A model generated the notes under the pieces. It saw only the letters and a program-made list of their open reading frames with translations, was not told the DNA's origin and made no database searches. Shown piece after piece: positions 9,236-18,190 of a stretch of DNA of 64,000 nt. The stretch lies in contig CAWBCR010000021.1 in assembly GCA_963787375.1 (NCBI GenBank), positions 26,238 through 90,237 on the forward strand, written 5' to 3'. A program made the translations under genes and the position numbers. Source of the DNA: CAWBCR01 sp963787375. Lineage in GTDB: Bacteria; Chloroflexota; Anaerolineae; Aggregatilineales; UBA3940. Every line of letters starts with the position of its first letter. Within the stretch, counting starts at the first letter, position 1.

Positions 9236-10806
9236 CCACACGCTATGACGCCATCGTCGTCGGGGCCGGGCACAACGGCCTGACCTGTGCCGCGTACCTG
9301 GCCCGCGCCGGACAGCGCGTGCTGGTGCTCGAAGCGCGTGGGGCGGTCGGCGGGGCGCTGGCCACCGAGGAGTTCGCGCCCGGCTTCCGCGCCGACGTGA
9401 TGCCGCGCGGCACCGGCTGGCTCAACCCGCGCCTCGTCCACGACCTGCGCCTCAATCTGGAATTCATCCGGCCTGAGGCGGCGGTCTTCTCGCCGCTGCC
9501 CGATGGCGGCGGCCTGACGCTGTGGCGCAGCCCGGCGCGCACCGTCGAGGCGCTGCGCCGTCTGTCGCCCGCCGATGCCGATCGCTTTCTGGCGTTCGGC
9601 GCGCACGTGGCGGGCATCACCCGCGCGCTGGAGTCGCTGTACGTATTGCCCGCGCCCGATATTCACGGTGCGTCGTGGGGGTCGCTCATGCGCTACCTGC
9701 CGCCCGCGCTGCGCGTGCGTCGCATGGGCCGCCGTAGGATGCAGGCACTTCTGCGCACGCTGCCGATGTCGGCCTACGAGTTCCTCAACGAGTGGTTCGA
9801 GACCCCGGCGCTGAAAGGCGCGCTGGGCGCGGCGGGCGTGACCGGCGTGATGCAGGGTGTGCGCGGCGCGGGGACGGCGCTGCTGTTCCTGCATCAGCAC
9901 GTTGGCGCGGCGCAGGGTGCGTTCCGCGCGGTGACGCGCGTGCGCGGCGGCATCGGCAAACTGAGCGAGGCGTTGGCCAATTCGGCGCGCGCGGCGGGGG
10001 CCGAGGTGCGCTGCGGCACGCGCGTGGCGCAGATGATGGTGCAAGATGGCCGCGTGACGGGCGTCGCGCTGGCGGATGGCGAGCAGATCGCGGCCCGCGC
10101 AGTCGTGTCTTCCGCCGACCCGCGCACCACGTTCCTCGACCTCCTCGACCCGGTTGAGCTGGACCCGTCGTTCGCGAACGAGGTGCGCACCATCCGCATG
10201 CGCGGTGTGGCGGCGGTCGTGCAGTTGGCGCTGGATGGCCTGCCAGCCTTCGACGGCGCGGACGCCTCGCAGCTTGGCGGCGTGATCAGCATCAGCCCCG
10301 ACCTCGACACTCTGGAGCGCGCCTACGACGCGGCCAAGTACGGCGCGATCTCCGAGCGCCCGCTGCTCGAAGCGAGCATCCCCACGCTGGCCGACCCGTC
10401 GCTCGCGCCGGAGGGCCGGCACGTGATGACGATCTGGATGCAGTACGCGCCCTATGATCTGACTGGGGGGTGGGGGGACGATCAGCGCGAGGCGCTGGGC
10501 GACCTCGTGGTGCGGACGCTGGCCGAGGTTGCGCCCGACCTGCCGGGGAGGGTGCTGCACCGCCGCGTGCTCGCGCCGCCCGACCTTGAGCGCGAGTATG
10601 GCCTGCCAGAAGGCAGCTTCGCGCACGGCGAAATGGCGCTCGACCAGCTTCTGTTCATGCGGCCTGTGCCCGGCTGGTCGGGCTATGACACGCCGCTCGG
10701 TGGGCTGTACCTGTGCGGCGCGGGGACGCATCCCGGCGGCGGGCACACCGGCGCAGCGGGCTACGTCGCCGCGCGGGCCATCCTGCCGCGCCTGAAGCGG
10801 GGCTGA
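9232..10806 (+). CDS. NAD(P)/FAD-dependent oxidoreductase, phytoene desaturase/PYROXD2-like (second of two)
   Basis: This 524-residue protein is clearly paralogous to the gene before it, with the same IVVGAGHNGLTCAAYLARAG start, EWFETPALKGAL middle segment and GTHPGGGHTGAAG ending. Both keep the shared segment around 'SISPDLDTLERAYDAAKYG'. Tandem duplication followed by divergence is the simplest explanation, and two subunits of one heteromer are possible. Translation is coupled through the ATGA overlap. The intact frame contrasts with the broken GcvT-like gene upstream. The operon ends here, and the next gene faces it from the other strand. Confidence 0.85.
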   Translation: MTTRYDAIVVGAGHNGLTCAAYLARAGQRVLVLEARGAVGGALATEEFAPGFRADVMPRGTGWLNPRLVHDLRLNLEFIRPEAAVFSPLPDGGGLTLWRSPARTVEALRRLSPADADRFLAFGAHVAGITRALESLYVLPAPDIHGASWGSLMRYLPPALRVRRMGRRRMQALLRTLPMSAYEFLNEWFETPALKGALGAAGVTGVMQGVRGAGTALLFLHQHVGAAQGAFRAVTRVRGGIGKLSEALANSARAAGAEVRCGTRVAQMMVQDGRVTGVALADGEQIAARAVVSSADPRTTFLDLLDPVELDPSFANEVRTIRMRGVAAVVQLALDGLPAFDGADASQLGGVISISPDLDTLERAYDAAKYGAISERPLLEASIPTLADPSLAPEGRHVMTIWMQYAPYDLTGGWGDDQREALGDLVVRTLAEVAPDLPGRVLHRRVLAPPDLEREYGLPEGSFAHGEMALDQLLFMRPVPGWSGYDTPLGGLYLCGAGTHPGGGHTGAAGYVAARAILPRLKRG

Positions 10807-10812
10807 CGGCGA

Positions 10813-12912
10813 CTACGGGCTGGGCGGACCGATGCGCGCCAGAACGCTGTCGCCGCTGTCGTCCAGTACCTCGACCCTGCGGCCCACGCCCGGATACAGC
10901 GAGGCGGCGTCAAGGGTAACCGATTCCGCGTCTGACCCCGACCCGTACACAATCGTGATGCCCTGATCCCAGGGCCAGTGCAGCGATGTGTCGTCGCCTA
11001 GGCGCAGCCCTTCCAGCTTAAAAGAGCTGTTGTCTCCCCCGGATATTTCCATATACACCGCGCTGCCCGCCAGGTCGGTGTCAAAACGCAGCCTGCAGCC
11101 ATCCCGACGACTGGGCGGGAACGTCGATCTGGGCTAACTCGGCGTCACCATCAGCCGACCTGAAGACGAGACGTGCGTCACCCTGCGGGTTGTCGACGTA
11201 GATGCTCAGCATGGAAGCTGACACGGTTCCATCAAATTGAAAGTCGAGCCGTGTGCCTTCCTGCAGCACGATCCCGCCCTCCTGCGCGATGTTGAGTCCG
11301 GTAATCGGATTCATCGCGGCAAGATAGTGGATGTCGTCGTTGGCCGTCAGCCAGGGCTGCTCTACAGACGTGCCGACCACTGCCGGCGTGTAAACCGCGC
11401 CGCACTGAAGCGCTCCATGTGTCAGGTAAAAGTACAGCATTTTTTCGTCAGTGTATGCCACGCTGCCGCATCCCCCGGGGTACGACAGCAACCGCTCGAC
11501 CTGCGCAGCGTCCAGCGCAATATGCTGACGTGTTATCCCACGCTGCACTCTGTCGCGGACCCCAGATAGACCGTTGCGGATTAGCGTTAAAGGGATTCTT
11601 GCCGTCACCGCACCTGCCAGCAGCAGCAGCAGTACCAGTACCCAGCCCCTGAACGAGAGGATTAGTGTAGCACTGCGCGTTCTGGCTACTCCGTCCTGCA
11701 CTATCAGTTCGATCCAGCGCAGGGCCGTCGTTAGCCACGCCCATATAGCCTGCCCGAACAGGCCGGTCAGCAGGATGAACAGTGGAATCACGTCCCGGTA
11801 GAATACCATCGCGGGATACGTCGGCTCGACGTATAGCACACTGACTGCAACCAGACCACCCAGCAAGATGCCCATCGCCAGAAAGGGACGTTTCCTATCC
11901 GGCGGCAGGCTCAGGAAACCCACCGCAAAGAGCACGAAGATAACCGTGAAGGATGCAAACGATTGATACCAGTTTGTTATCTCAACTCTAGCCAGTCTGA
12001 GATTGATTTTCAGCCCCTGGCCAGCAACCCAGCCCGGTGGCAGGGGGCTGCGCACAAATGATAGCTCAGGCCGCTTGATGACCAGTGGGAGCGCCGAGTA
12101 GAGCACAATCACGGCTACGCCGGCTGCCAGCACCCGCCAGCGCTGTTTCGACAGTGGATAGGTTGGCCAGCAGAAAGTACAGCGCCAGCGTGACGGCAGC
12201 GTACAGGCGGCCCATGGTGTGCATTGTCAGCAGCGCCACAATCCCAGAGATGAGGATCCACGGCCGCACGTCTCTCTTGTTCAAGATCAGGGCCCACAGC
12301 AGGATGGCGATGCCCAGCGCGATGTTGCTGGGCACAATCAAGTTGAAGCCCTGATGCGAATAGGTTCGGAAGGCAAGCAGCGCCAGCGTGATGCCCGCTG
12401 GACCGGGGCCCCACAGCGCGAACATCCAGGTGACAATCGCGAGATGGATCAGGACTGCCCCGGCGATCTCGAGGACGCGATAAGCCCCTTCCCACGTCAG
12501 CCCCAGCCTGTTCAGCAGCAGCAGCAGCGCCGAATGCAAAGGGTGGATAAACCTCCAGCATGCGCTGATTCTGCCGCCAGCGTTGGAGCGCCGCGTCGTA
12601 ATTCGGGGTGGGAGCGGTGAACTGGGCATGTAAATCGCGGAACGCCGGGCAGTCTTCCCAGAAACAGGTCTCAAACTGCGGCCCGTGCAGCATATAGGCA
12701 TATGAGTCATCTACCTCTCTCGGTAGCACCCGGCTGGCCATTGGAGCCATAGCCAAATACATCTGGGCGCTGAGATAGGCGACGAGCCCTACGGCGAAAA
12801 CCAGCCAGGGCCCGACCAGGCGAACACGGTGTTCAAACTGCCGAGCTGGCGGGCTGTTGAATATCGCGACGGTCCTGTCTACCAGGAAATCAAATGTGGT
12901 GTTGGCCTGCAC
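10813..12912 (-). pseudogene. GT-C type membrane glycosyltransferase, frameshifted
   Basis: Four consecutive open frames on one strand make one membrane protein of about 700 residues. The first frame has TM1 and an acidic luminal loop with EVDDSYAYM, the GT-C signature position. The second has at least four TM helices (IHLAIVTWMFALW and others). The third has more TMs (VLYSALPLVI, FVLFAVGFLSL, ILLGGLVAVSVLY) and then a soluble part. The fourth is the C-terminal beta-rich tail (VYMEISGGDNSSFKLEG). Breaks lie near 12541 (extra G), 12135 and 11092 (extra G). Correcting single bases gives smooth continuity, so sequence error is likely. The GTG start is uncertain. GT-C enzymes transfer sugars from polyprenyl-phosphate carriers on the outer membrane face; the acceptor is unknown. 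It is the last gene of a three-gene surface-glycan operon. Confidence 0.6.
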
Positions 12913-13008
12913 GGCTCAGCCTTCGACGTCGATAAGTGGCGCATGAGCGTACGAGATACTCACCGAGCATACCTGGGGAGCCCTCCAAGCTTCCAGAGAC
13001 GTCATATG

Positions 13009-13804
13009 TTAAACCTCATTCCTTTGGAGCACGATGAGCGCGAACATGGCAAGATGACCATTCAATGGGGCCAGCAGATGCTCTAGAAGGTGCCAGGCAT
13101 CAAAACTCCAGACTGGCGCTATACTGCGCATTGAGACCCCACCAGAAATCAGATATCGGAGTGATGTATGCAAGCGGATAATCTCGATCCGCCACTGCGG
13201 AAACTCCGCCTCAAAGATGGCCCTATCACGCTCGAAGATTATCCATGGCAACGCCCCATTTGCACCTGAAAGGGGACCGCTTAGTGGGAATTCCCAGTGA
13301 CGGGTGATCGGGTTAAATGGCTCATGATGCAAGTGCTGGTAAATGAGTTCGCGCCCAACCCGTGTTCCACGGTTCATTCATAACAATCACTCCACCGGGA
13401 TTTATGCATCGTGTTGCCTCTCTAAAGAAAGCCCGTGCATCTGGCAGATGGTGGAGTACGTCGCTCATTACTATGCCACGCAGCGATCCATCTGCAAATG
13501 GCAGTCTTTGCCCATCGAGCACGGCTACGATACCGGAGCAGCGGAATATTTCTGACGTGATCAGTGCGGGGATATATTCATCAAGGAAGCCTGCCCCTGA
13601 GCCAATTTCCAGGACCGGATTGCTCCCCTCCGGTACTGCCGCGGCAATTTCCCTATACCATTCGTCGTAGATCCGGTAAAGAAATCGCTTCTCTCTGACG
13701 ACATGGCGGCGCAGCTCTGTCGTGCGAGGATCGTCTAATTCCATTCCCTGTGTGAGGGGATAGGCCAGCCAGCGGCGCAGTGCTGCCGAGATATTACCAC
13801 TCAT
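13009..13804 (-). CDS. Class I SAM-dependent methyltransferase (one apparent frameshift)
   Basis: This is a protein of about 265 residues once a break near 13360 is bridged. The N-terminal part has motif I VLEIGSGAGFLDEY, then LPFADGSLRGIVMSDVLHHLP and the NPGGVIVMNEPWNT post-motif strand. The C-terminal part (GRELIYQHLHHEPFNP onward) lies in another frame and completes the Rossmann fold and a lid. It overlaps the upstream fusion gene by four bases (ATGA), so the two are translationally coupled. With a GT2 fusion and a GT-C protein as partners, it probably modifies a sugar or lipid-linked intermediate. The substrate cannot be told. Confidence 0.7.
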
Positions 13805-15249
13805 ACAAACTTGATCCGGCGAAGAGCAAATAGAACCATTTGCAGTAGGAGCACCCCATGCTTCCAGCGAGAAATATTCGTCGTCCCATATTCGCGGCTG
13901 CGGTAGCGGATGGGCGTCTCGACGATCTTCAGGTTCTGCTTGGTGGCCCCCAGCAGCAGGTCGAAATCCCCGAACGGGTCAAAGTCGCCAAAATAGCTGC
14001 GATTCGCTGCGATGCGGTCGTAATCCGCTTTCCACAGAACCTTGGTGCCGCACAGCGTATCCCTGATCGGCTGGCCCAGCAGCCACGAGAATACTACACT
14101 AAAGAAGCGATTGCCAACTAGGTTGAGGAAGCGCATCGCCTCGTCCTCCATCGGGTATACCAGCCGCACCCCGTTGACAAATTCGCCCTTGCCCGACCAG
14201 ATCGCCTCGTAGAAGCGCGGCAGATCCTCAGGGGCGACCGTTAGGTCCGCGTCGAGGATCATCAGGATGTCGCCGCTGGCGTGCTCAAAGCCCATGCGCA
14301 CCGCGTCGCCTTTGCCGGTGCCGGTCTGCTGCAGCAGCTTGCAGGCGCGCTCGGGGTGCGTGGCGATGCCGCGCGCGATGGCGGCGCTTGTGTCGTCACG
14401 CGAGTGGCCTTCGACGAAGATCAACTCGGTGCCGCGTCCCATCTCCGGCACGCGCCCGAAGATGTGCGGGATGTTGCCTTCCTCATTGCGGGCCGGGATG
14501 ACCACCGACACCAGCGGCATCTCGCGCTGCGGTGGGCGGGCGGCGGGCGTCTGCCGCGCGACCATGAAGTTGGTCAGCGCCAGTTGGCTGAACGGCCACA
14601 GCTTGACCAGAAACTGATTGGAAATGGCCCTGAGCAGCGGGATGCGCAGCGGAGGCAGCACTTCCTGCCAGTGGCAAATCACCTCGAAGCCGCTCAAATA
14701 CAACAGATTATCGACATCCTGCGGCGTCAACCAGTTTTGCCGGAGCACGGGCCGGGCCAGCCCCAGCTTCTGGGCCAGGGTCAGCGGCCCTTCCCAGAGG
14801 TGGCTGTAATAGTTGACGATGATGCGGGTGTGAGGCTGAGTGGCCCTCGCCAGGTTGTCGAGGACGGACTGCACATCCCAGACATCGTTTAGCAGGTCCG
14901 ACAGGATGACCACGTCAAACGGCTCGTCCCAGGCAAAGTCATGCGCGTCGGCGAGCACGAAGCGCAGCTCCGGGTGGCGACGGCGGGCGCTGCCAAGCGC
15001 CTCTTCGGAGTAGTCGACGCCGACTCCCACGCCGGGCTTTAGCGCGGCCAGCAGGTCGCCCTCGCTGCACCCCAGCTCAAGAACGCGCTGGCCGGGCGAC
15101 ACCAGAAACGCATAGACCTCGCGCAGCCGCCGGTGATAGGCGTCCCCCCAGCCGGCGCGGTCGCGGTACAGGCGAGCGACGCGGTCCCAATGGTCGCGCC
15201 GCGTATTCGTGTACGCCTGAAAAGCTGGGTCCTTGAGAATGTTGGGCAT
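13801..15249 (-). CDS. Bifunctional methyltransferase - GT2 glycosyltransferase fusion
   Basis: The 482-residue protein has two catalytic domains. Residues ~1-235 form a class I methyltransferase (motif I VLELGCSEGDLLAALKPG, GVDYS strand, DVVILSDLLNDV). Residues ~245-482 form a GT-A family 2 transferase of the dolichyl-phosphate-mannose/glucose synthase kind. It has LVSVVIPARNEEGNIP at the start, an ILDADLTVAPEDLP metal-binding DxD and a FGDFDLLLGA acceptor loop. No membrane helix follows. Such fusions occur in Chloroflexi and cyanobacterial polysaccharide loci. The likely role is loading a sugar on a polyprenyl phosphate for the GT-C partner two genes on, while the methylase caps or modifies the product (inference). 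The frame is intact. Confidence 0.85.
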   Translation of the reverse strand: MPNILKDPAFQAYTNTRRDHWDRVARLYRDRAGWGDAYHRRLREVYAFLVSPGQRVLELGCSEGDLLAALKPGVGVGVDYSEEALGSARRRHPELRFVLADAHDFAWDEPFDVVILSDLLNDVWDVQSVLDNLARATQPHTRIIVNYYSHLWEGPLTLAQKLGLARPVLRQNWLTPQDVDNLLYLSGFEVICHWQEVLPPLRIPLLRAISNQFLVKLWPFSQLALTNFMVARQTPAARPPQREMPLVSVVIPARNEEGNIPHIFGRVPEMGRGTELIFVEGHSRDDTSAAIARGIATHPERACKLLQQTGTGKGDAVRMGFEHASGDILMILDADLTVAPEDLPRFYEAIWSGKGEFVNGVRLVYPMEDEAMRFLNLVGNRFFSVVFSWLLGQPIRDTLCGTKVLWKADYDRIAANRSYFGDFDPFGDFDLLLGATKQNLKIVETPIRYRSREYGTTNISRWKHGVLLLQMVLFALRRIKFV

Positions 15250-15293
15250 TCCTCACTCATCATAGGCAGCGCTGTCGGGCTAAACAGGTTCGG

Positions 15294-15321
15294 ATTATAA
15301 CCTATGTAATGGAGCCCGCAA
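15294..15321 (-). promoter_or_regulatory. Candidate sigma70 promoter for the methyltransferase-GT operon
   Basis: On the minus strand TTGCGG (15321-15316) and a perfect TATAAT (15299-15294) are 16 bases apart, about 45 bases ahead of the fusion gene start. Confidence 0.55.
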
Positions 15322-15393
15322 CTGGGGCACATCGACAGGGCGGTGTTAAAATGGGCGCGCTTCAGCCGTCCTTCTGCGCTCAAGGAGAGCCCC

Positions 15394-16707
15394 ATGCGAC
15401 AGACCATCGCCGATACCCTCGTGCTGCGCACCGTCGAGAGCGAGGACGACGTGCGCCGCGTGGCGGCCTTTAACGACGTCGTCATGTCCGACACCGACCA
15501 GCCCGATCCGCGCATCGGCCAATGGGTGACCAACCTGCTCGCGCCCGGCATCCACCCAACGCTCACCTGGGATGACTACTACCTGGTCGAGGACACGGCC
15601 AGCGGCGAGGTCGTCTCGTCGCTGTGCATCATTCCCCAGACGTGGACCTTCGGCGGCGTGCCGTTCAAGGTGGGGCGCATCGAGCTGGTCGGCACGCGCA
15701 AGGATTACCGCCGCCGGGGGCTGATCCGCGCGCAGTTCGAGGCCGCTCACCGGCGCTGCGCCGAGCAAGGGCTGATCGCGCAGGGCATCACCGGCATTCA
15801 GTGGTACTACCGCCAGTTCGGCTACGAATACGCGCTGGATCTGGACGGCGGGCAGGTGCTGTCGTTCGAGTCGTTCCCGGCGCTGCCCGGCAACTCACCT
15901 TTCACGCTGCGTGAGTGGCAGCCCGCTGACCTGCCCCGGCTGGAGGCGCTGTACGACGGCTTCGCGCGCGGGAAGCTGGTCGTCTGCCCGCGCCCCGCCG
16001 ATCACTGGCTGTACCGCTTCCACGCGACCGGCGAGCGCAGCATCATGAAGCGCTGGTTGTATGCCATCACCCGCGCCGAGGAGGTGATCGGCTACGTGAG
16101 CATCCCGGTCGACACGTGGGGACCGCGCCCGCGCATCGACGACCTGGTGCTGGGCGAATCCATCGCGGAGGTCGTCCCGTGGCTGATGCCCCGCCTGCGC
16201 GAGGAGGTCACGCGGCTGTTTGCGCAGAACGATCCGCCGCTGCTGCCGCAGCTCACGCTGGCCCTCGGCGCGCACCACCCGATCTACCCGTACCTGCGGA
16301 GCTACCAGCATTACACGCAGCGAGTCTACGCCTGGTATATCCGGGTGCCCGACGTGGCGGCGTTTGTGCGCGAGGTCGCTGCGCCCGTGTTGGAGCGGCG
16401 CATTGCGGCGGGCCCGCTGGCCGGGCTGACCCGCTCGCTGACGCTGAACTTCCACACCGGCGGATTGCGGCTGGACTTCGAAGGCGGGCTGCTGGCGGCG
16501 GCGGAGAACCTGCCGCGCGGCCTCGCGGAGGATGCTGCGGACGTGGCTTTCCCGCCGCTGGTCTTCACGCAGCTTCTGTTCGGCTACCGCAGCCTGGCGC
16601 AGCTTCACCGCTGGTTCCCTGATGTGTGGTGCAAGGCCGCTGCGTGGCCGGTCGTGGAGGGGCTGTTCCCGCGCAGGCCGTCGTGGCTGGGCGGGGCGCT
16701 CGAATAG
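15394..16707 (+). CDS. GNAT family N-acetyltransferase, Eis-like, with SCP2-like C terminus
   Basis: The protein has 437 residues from the ATG after AAGGAG with an appropriate gap. The N-terminal ~150 residues are a GNAT domain, with the acetyl-CoA pyrophosphate loop GTRKDYRRRGLIRAQFEAA. A second, degenerate GNAT-like segment occupies the middle (YVSIPVDTWGPRPRIDDLVLG). The C-terminal ~100 residues match the sterol-carrier-like domain of Eis-type enhanced-intracellular-survival acetyltransferases (LTLNFHTGGLRLDFEGGLL). Eis enzymes acetylate amines of aminoglycosides, peptides or proteins; the physiological substrate here is unknown. The gene is alone on its strand and convergent with the TIR gene, with only 14 bases between stops. 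Confidence 0.8.
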   Translation: MRQTIADTLVLRTVESEDDVRRVAAFNDVVMSDTDQPDPRIGQWVTNLLAPGIHPTLTWDDYYLVEDTASGEVVSSLCIIPQTWTFGGVPFKVGRIELVGTRKDYRRRGLIRAQFEAAHRRCAEQGLIAQGITGIQWYYRQFGYEYALDLDGGQVLSFESFPALPGNSPFTLREWQPADLPRLEALYDGFARGKLVVCPRPADHWLYRFHATGERSIMKRWLYAITRAEEVIGYVSIPVDTWGPRPRIDDLVLGESIAEVVPWLMPRLREEVTRLFAQNDPPLLPQLTLALGAHHPIYPYLRSYQHYTQRVYAWYIRVPDVAAFVREVAAPVLERRIAAGPLAGLTRSLTLNFHTGGLRLDFEGGLLAAAENLPRGLAEDAADVAFPPLVFTQLLFGYRSLAQLHRWFPDVWCKAAAWPVVEGLFPRRPSWLGGALE

Positions 16708-16721
16708 CGGCCCGCTGCCTT

Positions 16722-18105
16722 TTACCCGCCGAACCAGCCCCCGCTGATCGCCAGCACGGCCAACACGATCAGCGCCACGACAACCAGCGCGACCAGCAGC
16801 CAGCCCAACCCCCCGACGATTTCCGTGGAGCCTGCGCCGGGTAGGTCGGCATCTGGGGCCGGGCGGGCTCCGCCGGGGGCGCGGGCGGCGCGGCTCCCTC
16901 GCGCGATTGTTTCGAGCCAATCGACTGGTGCGCGCCGCGCGTGGGGGGGTCTCGGTGTCAGTGTGAATGTCGCGCCCCGCAACGTTCAGATCGCCCGCCA
17001 CGCCGCCGCCTACTGTGATGTTAATGGTGTCGGCTCCGGCAGCCAGCGGCGCGCTGGTGGCCTGCATCAGCAGCGAGACCAGGTTCCAGGTGATCTCCTT
17101 GAGGGGGTCCACCTCGCGGACCAGCTCGGTGACGACTGCCGTCTGGGCCAGCACCCGCTCGCCGTCCGAGACGGTGACGATCACCCGCGACCGGCCCGCC
17201 TGCTGCCCATCGACCGGGGAAAGCTCAAAGATAATCGTCCCTGAGTCGTGGTCGGGCGGCAGCGCGATCTCCACCTGATCGTCGCCGCACAGCTTATTGT
17301 TCCGCGTCTCTCCGCGCACGGTGAAATCGCCGGACGTGACCTTGACGCACAGCGTCGCCGGGAGCAGCCTGCCGGTGCGCTCCTCGACGGGGAACACGCA
17401 CGGGAAGGTGCTGCCGCTCACGTCGCCCTTGCGGATCAGATCGCCCGCCAGCGTGACGGCGGGCAGCTCGCCGCGCAGCCCTTTCGAATCCGGCAGCGAG
17501 ATCTTGACGCGGCACTCGGTCCGGCTGCCGATCCGGGTGCGGTGCGGCATGGCGGCTTCCAGCCGCCGTTCCTGCTGCGCCTGCCGTTCGGCTGTGGATT
17601 CGGGCAGGTCCTGCCCGATGGCGACGGCTTTCCCCGGCGTCTGGCCCTCGGCCTGCACGACGCCCCATTCGTGTCCGGAAGCGGCCCCAAAGCTGAAGGC
17701 CGGGATGTCCCACCCGACCCGCCCGCCCAGATCGGCTACCAGCGCCCGGAACCCGGCCTCCTGATCGCCCCGCATGTCAGCGTACTGCACGCCCGCCAGC
17801 GTGAAGGGAACGGCGCTGCGCTCGTCGCCGCCGGCCAGCACCGGGAAGATCGGCTTGCCGAACGCCTGCGCCCGGATGATCTCCTTGTTGACCCATTCCA
17901 ACTCTCTGGCCGATGGTGTGAGGACCACGACCACCGCGTCGACGTGCCGGATAGCGGCGTCGATGGCCTCGGCCCAGTTGGGCGTGCCCACTGTCAGGCC
18001 GTCGACGTCGACCCACACGTTGAAGCCCAGCTTCAGCAGGCTGTCGCGCAGCGCCAGCGTGAAGGCCCGATCCTCGCGGCTGTAGCTGATGAATATGTCG
18101 GCCAT
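16722..18105 (-). CDS. TIR-domain protein with C-terminal transmembrane anchor (one frameshift in a G7 tract)
   Basis: After correction this is a protein of about 461 residues. Residues 1-135 are a TIR domain: FISYSREDRAF (box 1), a VWVDVDGL loop, and SARELEWVNKEI with W71 and the likely NAD-cleaving E75. A beta-rich middle region (~180-350) of unknown type follows. Then comes a short NITVGGGVAGDLNVAGRDI segment resembling the GD(V/L)xxGRD strand repeats found in bacterial conflict proteins. After a seven-G run at 16943-16949 the frame shifts and ends with a proline-rich linker and one strong TM helix (LLVALVVVALIVLAVLAI). Without the shift the protein would run into non-protein-like sequence. 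Membrane-tethered TIR proteins suggest an NAD-depleting or signalling effector; this is inference. Confidence 0.7.
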
Positions 18106-18190
18106 GGATGTGCTTTTCCTGCCGGATGGACGGCATCTCGCCGAGCGTGTGACCCCATTATAGGGGGGTGCGGCGCAGATGAGAAATGCG

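Noticed and set aside
9127..10746. Long antisense open frame (539 codons) opposite the second FAD oxidoreductase
   Set aside because: It is rich in Arg, His, Ala and Gln, has no family motif, and is fully explained by high GC and the codon use of the real gene on the other strand.
7634..10806. Carotenoid biosynthesis cluster
   Set aside because: The two enzymes resemble phytoene desaturases, but no phytoene synthase or GGPP synthase is linked, and coupling to a GcvT-like gene fits another pathway.
15895..16721. C-terminal extension of the TIR protein in its uncorrected frame
   Set aside because: It runs antisense through the whole acetyltransferase gene with Arg/Pro-rich sequence. The alternative frame after the G7 tract gives a clean TM helix and stop.
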